A DNA stretch of 40,418 nucleotides from JANNRA01 sp031401035 (GTDB taxonomy: Bacteria > Desulfobacterota > Binatia > HRBIN30 > CADEER01): the NCBI GenBank assembly GCA_031401035.1, contig JANNRA010000164.1, positions 1 to 40,418 on the forward strand. The letters run 5' to 3'. The translations under genes and the position numbers were made by a program. The first letter of the stretch is position 1. Every line of letters starts with the position of its first letter. Shown here one piece after another: positions 9,261 through 17,124 of the stretch. Below the pieces are notes generated by a model. It did not search any database and had not been told where the DNA came from. It saw only the letters and a list, made by a program, of their open reading frames with translations.

Positions 9261-9641
9261 ATGGATTCAGACCACCGGGCGCCAGGTCTGTCGGGCCTGC
9301 CGCCGGGGACAAGCGCCCGATTGTCGCTCGACGCCGGCCGCGTCGAGCCGGGACTGCGACTGCCGCTCGAGATCCAATCCATCTCGCCGGCCGGCCTCGC
9401 CGTGCTCACCGCGGCCTGCATGCCCACCCGAGTCGACCGCCAGACCCTCGGCGATCCGCAGGAGGGCGCACCGCTGACCTTCGTGTTGGAGAAGGACGGA
9501 CACGACATGACCCTGCAGGCGAGCCTGGTGTGGATGGAGATGTCGAACGAGCGAACCGCCGAGCAGCGTCTCGAACTCATCGTCGACACCGGCGACCAGC
9601 CCGGGTGGTGGGAGGTCCAGTCCGCCCTCGCTCCGGAGTGA
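9261..9641 (+). CDS. Small PilZ-like domain protein (tentative)
   Basis: A 126-residue soluble protein. The pattern RLPLEIQSISPAGLAVLT resembles the beta-barrel core of PilZ domains (xSxxGxxx), and ASLVWME resembles the matching V-x-W strand. The Arg-rich RxxxR c-di-GMP motif of canonical PilZ is not obvious, so nucleotide binding is doubtful. It ends 3 bases before the large coiled-coil gene, so the two are one transcription unit and probably one functional unit. The start at 9261 (MDSDHRAPG) was chosen on codon bias; ATGs at 9231 and 9132 remain possible. Confidence 0.55.
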   Translation: MDSDHRAPGLSGLPPGTSARLSLDAGRVEPGLRLPLEIQSISPAGLAVLTAACMPTRVDRQTLGDPQEGAPLTFVLEKDGHDMTLQASLVWMEMSNERTAEQRLELIVDTGDQPGWWEVQSALAPE

Positions 9642-9644
9642 GCG

Positions 9645-12600
9645 ATGGGGCTGTTCTCCCGCGTCCGGCGCGCCCCCGCCGCGCAGTCCGCCGCCGCCCT
9701 CGAGGTCGATGCGGCAGAGCCGCTTGCGGTCCCTGCTGCCGAGCCGCCAGAGGTCGAGCCGACCGAGTCCGGTGAAGCGCCGGCCGCGGTCGCCATGCTG
9801 TCGGGCGCCCCCACACCGCGCACCAGCGGCGCCGGCCTGAGCACGCTGCGCGAAGGCCTGCAGCAGATCTACGCGATCCGCCCCTCGCGCGAGGCCTTCG
9901 CCGAGGAGGCGATCAAGCTGATCGCCCGCGCCACCAGCCTGCGCGCGGCGGCGCTGCTCAGCTACGAAGCGCGCGGCGGACGCATGCAGCTGGCGGCGCA
10001 CGTCGGACTGGAGAGCGACGCGGTGCACGTGCTGAGCGGCGACGCGATGATGAGCGCCTGGGACATCCCCGTGCGCAGCATTCGCAACCGCCGCATCAAC
10101 GTCATCGAAGCGGCGCACGAGAACCCCTTTGTCCCGCGCCCCCTCGCCGCCATCAGTCCGCGCCGACTCACCATCGCCGCCCTGCCCTTCTTCCACGCCA
10201 ACGCCCCGGTCGGCGTCGTCGTCCTGTTCTCGCCCACCCCGCGCGGCTTCGCCGACGGCGTGCTGAAGACGCTCAGTCAGGCGCTGCGCGTCTGCGCCGT
10301 GGCCCTCAGCGAGCTGCCACCCTCGGCCGCGGCGACCGCCCGGGCGGTCGAGCAGGAGGCGACGCCGTCGCAACCGACCCTGCTGCGCGGCCTGGCGGCG
10401 CTGAAGAGCGAACTGGCGCGCCTCACCGCGGCCCTGGAGGAATCCGAGCGCCTGCGCGCCGGCGAGACCGCCGAGCGTGTCACCGCGCAGTCCTTCCTGA
10501 AGGTGGCGCAGGATCGCGCCGTCCTGCTCGACAAGGAACTGGCGCAACTGCGCGTCGCGCACGCGGCGCTGCCGGCGATAGAAGAGCAGGCGCACGACCT
10601 CAGCCGTCGTCTCGCCATGGCTGCCGAAGCCGCCGACGCGGCGCAGACGCAGGTGGATCAGCTGCAGGCGGCCGTCGCCGACCTGACGCCGCGCGCGGCG
10701 CGCGCCGGCGAATTGCAGACGGCGCTCGCGGCGGCCGATGCCGCCCGCACGGAGACCGAGGCGGTGATCGCCCGGCTGCGCCAGGAGGTCCTCGCCAGCC
10801 ACGATCAGCGCAGCCGCGCCGAGACCGGCCTCGAGCAGACGTCGGCGGCGCTCGCCGCCCGCGAACAGGAGCACGCGGCGCTGAGCGTGGCACTCGACGC
10901 GGCACGCGCCGAGCTGGCCAGCCTGGCCCAGGTCCAGCAGGAGCTGACCGCGCTGCGCGACATGCACGCCTCGGTCGAGGCGGCGTTGGCGGCCCAGACG
11001 CACGAGCTGGAGACCACCCGGACGACGCTGACCAGCGACGGCCAGCAGCGCGCCGCCGCCGCCGAAGCCGCCCGGGTCCGCGTCGCCGAACTCGAAGCGG
11101 AGCGCACGGGGCTCGAGAGCGAGGGCGTCGCCCTGCGCGACGCCCTCACCGAGCGCGAGGCCGCCCTCGTCGAACGCGCCGCGGCGCTCGCCGCGCTGCA
11201 GGCCGAGTTCGACGAGTTCCTCGATCTCGCGACGCAGAGCGACGGGACGCAGGCCGCGCAGGCCGTCCGCCTGGCGGAGATCGAGGGCGAGCTGGCCGAA
11301 ACCCGCGCCGCTGGCGAGCGCCTGGCGGCGGAGCTGGCCGCCGGTGCCGAGGCGCAGGCCGCCCTGACGCACGACCGGGAGGCGCTACGGACGCGCGTCG
11401 CGGTGCTCGCCGCCGGCGGCGAGTCGCTCGAACAGGAGCGCCAGACCACCGTGGCGGCGGCGCAGCAGCGCACCGCCGCGCTGGAAGCCGAGGTGGCCCG
11501 CCTGGCAGCGATCCTCAACACCACCCGCGCCAGCGCCGCCGACGAGATCATGCGCGGGCGCCACGATGCCGAGGCGACGCTCGACGGGCTGCGCGTCGAC
11601 CTGGCCGAGGCCGCGCGCGCCCGCGATGAGCTGCAACGGGCGCTGGCGGCGGCGCAGCAGGAGGGCGCGGCGCAGCAGCGGGCCCTGGCAGAGATGGCGG
11701 CCGAGCGGGCGCGGCTCGAGGCGGCCGCCGAGCGCCTGCGCGGCGAGCACGGCGAACTCAGCGCGCACGCCAGCGCCGCCGCCGCCGAACACGCCGCCCT
11801 CGCCGACAACCACGGCGCCGCAACGACGCGCCTCGGCGCGCTGGAAGCCGAGCTGCGCAGCGTGCGCGACGAGCAACTGGTCGCCGCGCAGGCCCAACTG
11901 GCCGTCGAGATCGAGGCCCGCCGCGCCGTCGAGACCGGCGCGCAAGCCGCCGCCACCGCCCATGCGGACGAGCTGGCGCAGGTGCGCGACCAGCTCGCGG
12001 CGCTCGGCGAGGAGGAGACGCGCCTGGCGCACCAGCTCGCCGAGCGCGACCTGTTGCTGCAGTCGGCCGAGGAGAACCTTGGCGTCCTGGACCTGCAGGC
12101 CGACGATGTCGAGGACGCCGACGCCATCTTCGTCATCGAGCGCGACGCGGCCCCTGCCGGCACGACGGCCGTCGATGCCGAGGCGTTCGCCGAAGCCGAC
12201 GCGGCGGAGGCCGGCGAGTTGCTCCTGCTCGACGCGGAGGACGGCGCCGAAGACGCGGCGCGCCAGCTGCTCGAGTTCGGCCACCGCGTCAGCGCCCTGG
12301 CGCCGACGATCGCGGCGGCCGACCAGTGCAAGCAGCGGCGCATCGCCGGCGCCGCGGTGAACCTGGCGACGCCGCCGGCCTGGGGCGTCATCCGCCACAT
12401 GCGCAACGGCAGCGGCATCCCGTACATGCCGCTGGTCGGCTATGCGCTGACCAGCGGCCAGCCCAAGGGCTTCTGGCTCGGGCCGGTCGACTTCGCCATC
12501 CTGCCGGTGGCGCAGCTCGACATCGCCGCGGCGCTCAGCCGCCTGGTGCCGAAGCTGCGACGCGTGCTGGCGATGAGCAACGACATCGACGTGATGAGCG

Positions 12601-12932
12601 ACGTGCGCTTGCAACTCACCGCCGCGGGCGTCTCCACCGCCGTCGTGCTCGACGGACGCCAGGCACTGGATCTGGTCCCGACCATTCGGCCGGAGGCGGC
12701 GGTGCTGCACCTGTCGCCGAGCTGCGTCGACGTGTTCCGCGCCATCGCCGGATTACGTGCCGCCGACATTTCACGCGAGGTGCCGATCCTGTTCCTGCTC
12801 GACGCCGAGCCGCAGCCGCGCGAAGAAGCGTTCCTCTCGGCCGGCGTACGCATGCTCACCAGTCGCGGCGGCCTGGCGGCGGACGGCCTGGTGGAGACGC
12901 TGGCGGCCGCCTTCGACGGCTGCCGTATGTGA
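9645..12932 (+). CDS. GAF - long coiled coil - double pseudo-receiver protein
   Basis: This 1095-residue, Ala/Glu/Arg-rich cytoplasmic protein has three visible parts. A GAF-like sensor domain lies at about 65-225 (LREGLQQIYAI, AIKLIARATSLRAAALLSYE, GVVVLFSP). A very long heptad-repeat coiled coil spans about 245-815 without Pro interruptions. Two C-terminal alpha/beta domains of receiver shape lie at about 855-965 (GELLLLDAEDGAEDAARQLL) and about 970-1090 (RRVLAMSNDIDVMSDVRLQL, EVPILFLLDAE). Both lack the phosphorylatable Asp-Thr-Lys set, so they are probably protein-binding pseudo-receivers. There is no signal peptide or transmembrane segment. It is coupled to the PilZ-like gene 3 bases upstream. 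The architecture suggests a scaffold for signalling or polar/motility complexes; this is inference and no named family is recognised. Confidence 0.85.
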   Translation: MGLFSRVRRAPAAQSAAALEVDAAEPLAVPAAEPPEVEPTESGEAPAAVAMLSGAPTPRTSGAGLSTLREGLQQIYAIRPSREAFAEEAIKLIARATSLRAAALLSYEARGGRMQLAAHVGLESDAVHVLSGDAMMSAWDIPVRSIRNRRINVIEAAHENPFVPRPLAAISPRRLTIAALPFFHANAPVGVVVLFSPTPRGFADGVLKTLSQALRVCAVALSELPPSAAATARAVEQEATPSQPTLLRGLAALKSELARLTAALEESERLRAGETAERVTAQSFLKVAQDRAVLLDKELAQLRVAHAALPAIEEQAHDLSRRLAMAAEAADAAQTQVDQLQAAVADLTPRAARAGELQTALAAADAARTETEAVIARLRQEVLASHDQRSRAETGLEQTSAALAAREQEHAALSVALDAARAELASLAQVQQELTALRDMHASVEAALAAQTHELETTRTTLTSDGQQRAAAAEAARVRVAELEAERTGLESEGVALRDALTEREAALVERAAALAALQAEFDEFLDLATQSDGTQAAQAVRLAEIEGELAETRAAGERLAAELAAGAEAQAALTHDREALRTRVAVLAAGGESLEQERQTTVAAAQQRTAALEAEVARLAAILNTTRASAADEIMRGRHDAEATLDGLRVDLAEAARARDELQRALAAAQQEGAAQQRALAEMAAERARLEAAAERLRGEHGELSAHASAAAAEHAALADNHGAATTRLGALEAELRSVRDEQLVAAQAQLAVEIEARRAVETGAQAAATAHADELAQVRDQLAALGEEETRLAHQLAERDLLLQSAEENLGVLDLQADDVEDADAIFVIERDAAPAGTTAVDAEAFAEADAAEAGELLLLDAEDGAEDAARQLLEFGHRVSALAPTIAAADQCKQRRIAGAAVNLATPPAWGVIRHMRNGSGIPYMPLVGYALTSGQPKGFWLGPVDFAILPVAQLDIAAALSRLVPKLRRVLAMSNDIDVMSDVRLQLTAAGVSTAVVLDGRQALDLVPTIRPEAAVLHLSPSCVDVFRAIAGLRAADISREVPILFLLDAEPQPREEAFLSAGVRMLTSRGGLAADGLVETLAAAFDGCRM

Positions 12933-12943
12933 ACGGCATTCTG

Positions 12944-12999
12944 CTGCGCCCTGGGGTCGCTCCGGGGAGGGCGGCGCCCTCCAGGGTATTGCGGCGCAG
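12944..12999 (+). terminator. Nested hairpin between convergent genes
   Basis: CTGCGCC at 12944-12950 pairs with GGCGCAG at 12993-12999. Within it, GGAGGGC-GGC-GCCCTCC (12966-12982) is a perfect 7-bp stem with a 3-base loop. It lies 11 bases past the stop of the coiled-coil gene and just before the murE stop on the other strand, so it could end transcription from either side. There is no U-run. Confidence 0.5.
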
Positions 13000-13028
13000 A
13001 TCTCGCGCAGGTGACGCGGGAGGGGGCA

Positions 13029-14528
13029 TCACCGCCGCAGTTGCAGCGCCGCGCGCGCAACCAGGCGGTCGTCGAAGTCGTGTTTGACGCCGGCGATGAG
13101 CTGGTAGGGCTCGTGCCCCTTTCCCGCGATGAGCACGATGTCGCCCGTCCCCGCCGCGGCGATCGCCAGCCCGATGGCGCGGGCGCGGTCGAGTTCGACG
13201 ACGTGGCGCGAGGCGTCGTGGTCGATGGCGCGCACGCCGGCGACGATCTCGGCGACAATCGCCGCCGCATCCTCGCCGCGCGGGTTGTCCGAGGTGACGA
13301 CGGTGAGATCGCTACCGGCGGCGCTGATGCGCCCCATCACCGGCCGCTTGCCGCGGTCGCGGTCGCCCCCGCAGCCGAACACCGTGATCAGCCGCCGCGG
13401 CCGCAGGTGGCGGGCGCTGGCGATCAGACGCTGCAGCGCGTCGGGCTTGTGCGCGTAATCGACGGCGACGACGAAGTCCTGCCCGGCGTCGACCAGCTCG
13501 AAGCGCCCCGGCACCGGCGGCGCCGCGGCCAGTCCGGCGGCGATGGCGTCAAGCGGCAGGGCGAGTGCCTCGCCGACCGCCAGCGCCGCCAGCGCATTGT
13601 AGACCGAGTAGGCGCCGAGGTGGCGCAGGCGCACCGCCAGGTCGCCGCGCGGCGTCGCGGCGGTAAAGGTGACGCCACGCAGGGTCATGACCACATCGCG
13701 CGCCCGCACCTGCGCCGCGCTCTCGACGCCGTAGGTGAGCCGCGCGCCGCGCGTGACGCCGAGAAAATAGTCGGCCTGCGGATCATCGGCGTTGATCACC
13801 GCCGTACCGTGCCGCCCCTCGCGCGCCAGCGCCTCGAACAGCCGTCCCTTGGCGCGGCGATAGTCGTCCATGTCGGCGTGGAAGTTGAGGTGGTCGCGGC
13901 TGAGATTGGTGAATACCGCGACGTCGAAGTCGATGGCGGCGACGCGCTGCAGCGCCAGCGCGTGCGACGACACCTCCATCACCGCCGCCGTGCAGCCGGC
14001 GTCGACCGCCTCGCGCAGCAGACCCTGCAGCAGCGGCGCCTCGGGCGTGGTCTGCTCGGCCTGGACGACCCGGTCGCCGAGTCTGTACTCGATCGTCCCC
14101 AGGCGAGCGACGCGGCGACCGGCGGCGGCGAGGATCGCGTCGACGAAGTAGGTCGTCGAGGTCTTGCCGCTGGTGCCGGTAACGCCGACCACCTCGAGCG
14201 CGCGCGAGGGGTGGTCGTGCAGTGCCGCGGCCATGGCGGCGACGCTCGCCCAGGCGTCGGTGACCCGGGCGACCGTGACCCCGGGCGGCGCCGCGACGTC
14301 GCGCTCGACGACCAGCGCGGCGGCCCCGGCGGCGAGCGCGGCGGGCACGAAGTCGTGCCGGTCGGCGCGCGTCTCGCCCCCCTCGCTGCGGTAGCCTGGG
14401 AGGCAGACGTACACATCGCCAGGCCGTACCTGACGCGAGTCGGTGACGACGCGCCCGACCAGCACGTCGAGCGAGCCGCGCGCCGCGACGACGCGATCCG
14501 GCGGCAGCAGCGCCTGCAGCGGGCGCAT
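13029..14528 (-). CDS. murE: UDP-N-acetylmuramoyl-L-alanyl-D-glutamate--2,6-diaminopimelate ligase
   Basis: This 499-residue cytoplasmic ligase adds the third residue of the peptidoglycan stem peptide using ATP. The ATP-binding loop GVTGTSGKTST is near residue 117. NLSRDHLNFHADMDDYRRAK holds the HLD/H-type Mg and carbamyl-lysine region. DYAHKPDALQRL and GCGGDRDRGKRPVM match the Mur C-terminal domain. SDNPRGED near residue 412 is the DNPR motif that selects meso-diaminopimelate over lysine, so the wall is DAP type. The start at 14528 (MRPLQALLPP) begins just 14 bases after the upstream unknown gene; the longer frame is Arg/Gly-rich nonsense. The usual mur/fts neighbours are absent, so it sits outside a dcw cluster here. 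Confidence 0.97.
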   Translation of the reverse strand: MRPLQALLPPDRVVAARGSLDVLVGRVVTDSRQVRPGDVYVCLPGYRSEGGETRADRHDFVPAALAAGAAALVVERDVAAPPGVTVARVTDAWASVAAMAAALHDHPSRALEVVGVTGTSGKTSTTYFVDAILAAAGRRVARLGTIEYRLGDRVVQAEQTTPEAPLLQGLLREAVDAGCTAAVMEVSSHALALQRVAAIDFDVAVFTNLSRDHLNFHADMDDYRRAKGRLFEALAREGRHGTAVINADDPQADYFLGVTRGARLTYGVESAAQVRARDVVMTLRGVTFTAATPRGDLAVRLRHLGAYSVYNALAALAVGEALALPLDAIAAGLAAAPPVPGRFELVDAGQDFVVAVDYAHKPDALQRLIASARHLRPRRLITVFGCGGDRDRGKRPVMGRISAAGSDLTVVTSDNPRGEDAAAIVAEIVAGVRAIDHDASRHVVELDRARAIGLAIAAAGTGDIVLIAGKGHEPYQLIAGVKHDFDDRLVARAALQLRR

Positions 14529-14542
14529 GGCGCGCCGCGATG

Positions 14543-15010
14543 TCAGTCCGCCGGCTTGCCGGCGGCGCGCAGCCGCGCCGCCACGGCCGGCACGGCCTTG
14601 AGCAGCATGTCGAGCTTGGCGCGCTCGGGCCCGATCGCCTCGGCCAGGCGCTGCTGGTACTGCTGCAGCAGCGTCGCCAGCTCGGCGTCCTTGCCCTCGG
14701 CCACCGCCTCGCGCTCGCCGAGACAGCCGTTGATCTGTTCGGCGAGGGCTTCCAGAGCTTTCTCGCCGGCCTCGCCAAGTTTGCCGCCGACCTGCTCGGC
14801 CCACAGACCCTGCACGGCGATCGAGGCCGGGACCTGGCGGCGCAGGCCGCCGGTGAGCTGGTAGAGCTGGTCGGCGAGCGCCTCGGTGGACGGCGCGCCG
14901 CGGCGCGTTACCAGGCCGCGCATGGCGACCAGTTTGTCACGCAGGCGTTGGACGCCGAGGTCGTCGGCGAGGCAGCGCACGAGCTGCGCAAATTCTTCGT
15001 GCATCAGCAT
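14543..15010 (-). CDS. Hypothetical helical protein upstream of murE
   Basis: A 155-residue, probably all-helical soluble protein rich in Leu, Ala, Glu and Gln (ALADQLYQLTGGLRRQV, ELATLLQQYQQRLAEAIG). No signal peptide, membrane segment or known domain. The ATG at 15010 has GGGA 7 bases upstream and is preferred over ATGs at 15016 and 15004. It ends 14 bases before murE on the same strand, so co-transcription with murE is likely; a role in wall synthesis is only a suggestion. The divergent PheC-AroQ gene starts 80 bases away. Confidence 0.7.
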   Translation of the reverse strand: MLMHEEFAQLVRCLADDLGVQRLRDKLVAMRGLVTRRGAPSTEALADQLYQLTGGLRRQVPASIAVQGLWAEQVGGKLGEAGEKALEALAEQINGCLGEREAVAEGKDAELATLLQQYQQRLAEAIGPERAKLDMLLKAVPAVAARLRAAGKPAD

Positions 15011-15090
15011 TGCCATATCCCGCGGTCTTGCCTAGCCGGTTCGGGCCTGTCAATGCGGGCGGCGCGCGCCCCGCCCGCGCCAGCCGCACC

Positions 15091-16311
15091 GTGTCAGAAT
15101 CGCCGCCTCCGTTCACCGCCGTCGCCGCCGTCACGGCGCTGGCACTGTTCGCCGCCTGCGCGGGGCCGGCGCCGGCCCCGCGCCCGCCGCCGGCGCCGCG
15201 GCTGCGCGTCGCGGCGAGCTTCGACTATGCGCCGTTCAGCCGCACGACGGAGAGCGGCGCCTACGAAGGCCTGGACGTCGTGGTCATGACGCGACTGGCG
15301 GGCGATCTCGGTCTGGAACTGGCCTGGACCCGCCTGGCGTGGCCGGAACTGACAGCGGCGACCGCCGCGGCGCGCTTCGACGTCGCCGTCGGCGGCGTTA
15401 CCATGCGCGCCGAGCGCGCTCTGGTCGGCCGCTATACGCGCCCGTACGCGGTGACGGCGGCGATCCCGGTCGTGCCGCGCGCGCAGGCTACCCGCTATCC
15501 GTCGTTGCGCGCGCTCGACCGGCCCGCGGTGCGGCTCGGCGTCAATGCCGGCGGCCACCTGCAACGCGTCGCGCAGCGGCGCTTCCCGCGCGCGGCGCTG
15601 CGACCCATCGCCGACAACCGCATCTTCGCCGCCCTCGAGGCGGAGCAGGTCGACGCGGTGGTCACCGATACCGCCGAGCTGTACGCGTACGCCCAGCACT
15701 CGCCGCGGCCGCTCGTCGCCCTGACGCCGCTGACACACGACCACAAGGCCTACCTGCTGCCGGCTGAGCGCGGCCGGCTGGCGGCCCGCATCGACACCTG
15801 GCTGCGCGAGCGCGAATCGGACGGCTGGCTGCCGGCGCAGCGGGCGCGCTTCCTGGGAGCGGCGGCGGCGCTGGACGCCGCGACGGCGGCACGCGAAGCG
15901 GTGGCGGCGCTGGTGCGTCTGCGCCTCGATCTCATGGCGGACGTGGCTGGGGCGAAACGCGCCGCCGGCCTGCCGATCGAGGACCGCGCCCAGGAGGCAC
16001 GCGTCCGCGAGCGCGTCGGCGCGGCGGTGCCGTCGGCGCCGATGCGTGCCGCCGCCGTATACGCGGAGTTGATCGAGATGGCGAAAGCGCTGCAGCGCGC
16101 GGCGCCGGCAAGCGGCGCTCCCGGCCCGTCGCTGGATGTACTGCGCGCCGCGCTGGGACGCATCGATGACGTGCTGTGCGCCGAGTTGGAACGGCTGCCC
16201 GCCGCGCCGGCGGCGGCTTGGCGAGAGACGCTGGAGACGACCTTGGCCGGGGTTGCGGTCGCGCCCGCCGCCCTCGACCGACTGGCAACCGCGTTGGCAC
16301 GTCCCGCCTAG
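15091..16311 (+). CDS. Periplasmic cyclohexadienyl dehydratase - chorismate mutase (AroQ-gamma) fusion, lipoprotein
   Basis: The 406-residue protein begins with a lipoprotein signal (VTALALFAAC, Cys near residue 24) and a Pro/Ala linker. A PheC-type solute-binding fold follows (about 40-270): FDYAPFSRTTESGAYEGLDV, FDVAVGGVTMRAERALVGRY, LGVNAGGHLQRVAQRRFP, HDHKAYLLPAE all track the cyclohexadienyl dehydratase pattern. Residues about 280-385 match secreted chorismate mutases: LVRLRLDLMADVAGAKRAAG, LPIEDRAQEARVRE. Together the domains could turn chorismate to prephenate and on to phenylpyruvate (or arogenate to phenylalanine) outside the cytoplasm. The GTG at 15091 gives a clean signal peptide; an ATG at 15010 would overlap the divergent gene. 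Substrate choice is inferred. Confidence 0.82.
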   Translation: MSESPPPFTAVAAVTALALFAACAGPAPAPRPPPAPRLRVAASFDYAPFSRTTESGAYEGLDVVVMTRLAGDLGLELAWTRLAWPELTAATAAARFDVAVGGVTMRAERALVGRYTRPYAVTAAIPVVPRAQATRYPSLRALDRPAVRLGVNAGGHLQRVAQRRFPRAALRPIADNRIFAALEAEQVDAVVTDTAELYAYAQHSPRPLVALTPLTHDHKAYLLPAERGRLAARIDTWLRERESDGWLPAQRARFLGAAAALDAATAAREAVAALVRLRLDLMADVAGAKRAAGLPIEDRAQEARVRERVGAAVPSAPMRAAAVYAELIEMAKALQRAAPASGAPGPSLDVLRAALGRIDDVLCAELERLPAAPAAAWRETLETTLAGVAVAPAALDRLATALARPA

Positions 16312-16401
16312 CCCCGGCGCCGCGGCGCGGGCGGCCCGACCGATGGCAAAGGGCCGCGCCGGATTGATGACCGGCCGGCGTTCCCGCTATGGGCTGCACC
16401 C

Positions 16402-16806
16402 ATGTCTGCCAACGCCGACCGCTTGCGCCAGCTGTTCGCCGATCTCGAACGCCTCGACTTCGATGCCGTGGTGGCGCACTGCGCCGCGGACTGCGCGTAC
16501 GACGACATGCCCTATGCGGAGGCAACGGCGGTCGGTCGCGAGGCCATTCGCGCCAAGCTCGTCCTCGGCCTGGCCACCCTCGAGCGCTTGCCGACGACGA
16601 TCCACGAACTACTCGAGCAGGGTGACACGATCATGGTCGAGCGCACCGAGGTCTGGCACCATCCGAGTGGCGAGCGCGCCACCCTGCACGTGGCGGCGGT
16701 GTTCAAGTTTCGCGACGGCCTGCTCACTCTGTGGCGCGACTACTGGGATGCGCCGACGCTGTTCCGGCAGCAGCCCGCCACCTGGCTGCCCGACATCCCG
16801 CGCTGA
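16402..16806 (+). CDS. Limonene-1,2-epoxide hydrolase / SnoaL-like protein
   Basis: This 134-residue protein is a single cone-shaped alpha+beta barrel of the NTF2 superfamily. AYDDMP near residue 33, ERTEV near 74 and LWRDYWD near 113 align by eye with the YxNMP, ERxDV and WRDYFD segments of limonene epoxide hydrolase, which hold its Tyr/Asn, Arg-Asp and second Asp catalytic residues. Here Asn is Asp and the first catalytic Asp is Glu, so activity may be altered. No signal peptide. The ATG at 16402 is the first sensible start. Downstream is a GST relic. The substrate is unknown. Confidence 0.75.
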   Translation: MSANADRLRQLFADLERLDFDAVVAHCAADCAYDDMPYAEATAVGREAIRAKLVLGLATLERLPTTIHELLEQGDTIMVERTEVWHHPSGERATLHVAAVFKFRDGLLTLWRDYWDAPTLFRQQPATWLPDIPR

Positions 16807-17067
16807 GCCTGTTCCATTCGCCGCGGTCGCGCTCCGTTCGCGTCCTGTGGCTGCTCGGGGAGTTCGGCGTCGCCCAATGAGATGCAGACGCTGCCCTGTA
16901 CCCCGGTGGGGATGACGTCACGGCCGCCGGCACTAGGATGGGCTACAGCCTGCTGCTGACGAAGCGGTTCGGCTTCCTCGGCGAGCAGTACGCGAACTGC
17001 GGCGCCTACCTGGCCAGCCTCGGATCGCGCCCGCCACTGCAGGCGGCGTTGTCGGCGCAGCGGCCGT
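16807..17067 (+). pseudogene. Glutathione S-transferase remnant (N- and C-terminal pieces only)
   Basis: From 16809 the frame reads LFHSPRSRSVRVLWLLGEFG and VAQ, the typical start of a GST thioredoxin-fold domain, then hits TGA at 16878-16880. In the same frame it resumes as GGDDVTAAGTRMGYSLLLTK, RFGFLGEQYANCGAYLASLG and SRPPLQAAL, the typical GST C-terminal helices. Roughly the middle 110-130 residues of a 200-residue GST are missing, and there is no ATG start. It fills the gap between the SnoaL-like gene and the secreted esterase gene. Confidence 0.7.
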
Positions 17068-17124
17068 CGGGTGGCGCGCCAATCGGCGTTTGCCAGAGCC
17101 CGGCCGCTGCCCTAACTTGCGGTC

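Noticed and set aside
9267..11372. 701-codon minus-strand frame opposite the coiled-coil gene
   Set aside because: Gly/Arg/Leu-rich shadow of a GC-rich coding strand with no motifs; the plus strand has a coherent GAF and coiled coil.
16878..16880. TGA in the GST relic as a second selenocysteine codon
   Set aside because: It lies at a deletion junction, no Sec-type motif surrounds it and no SECIS-like hairpin follows.
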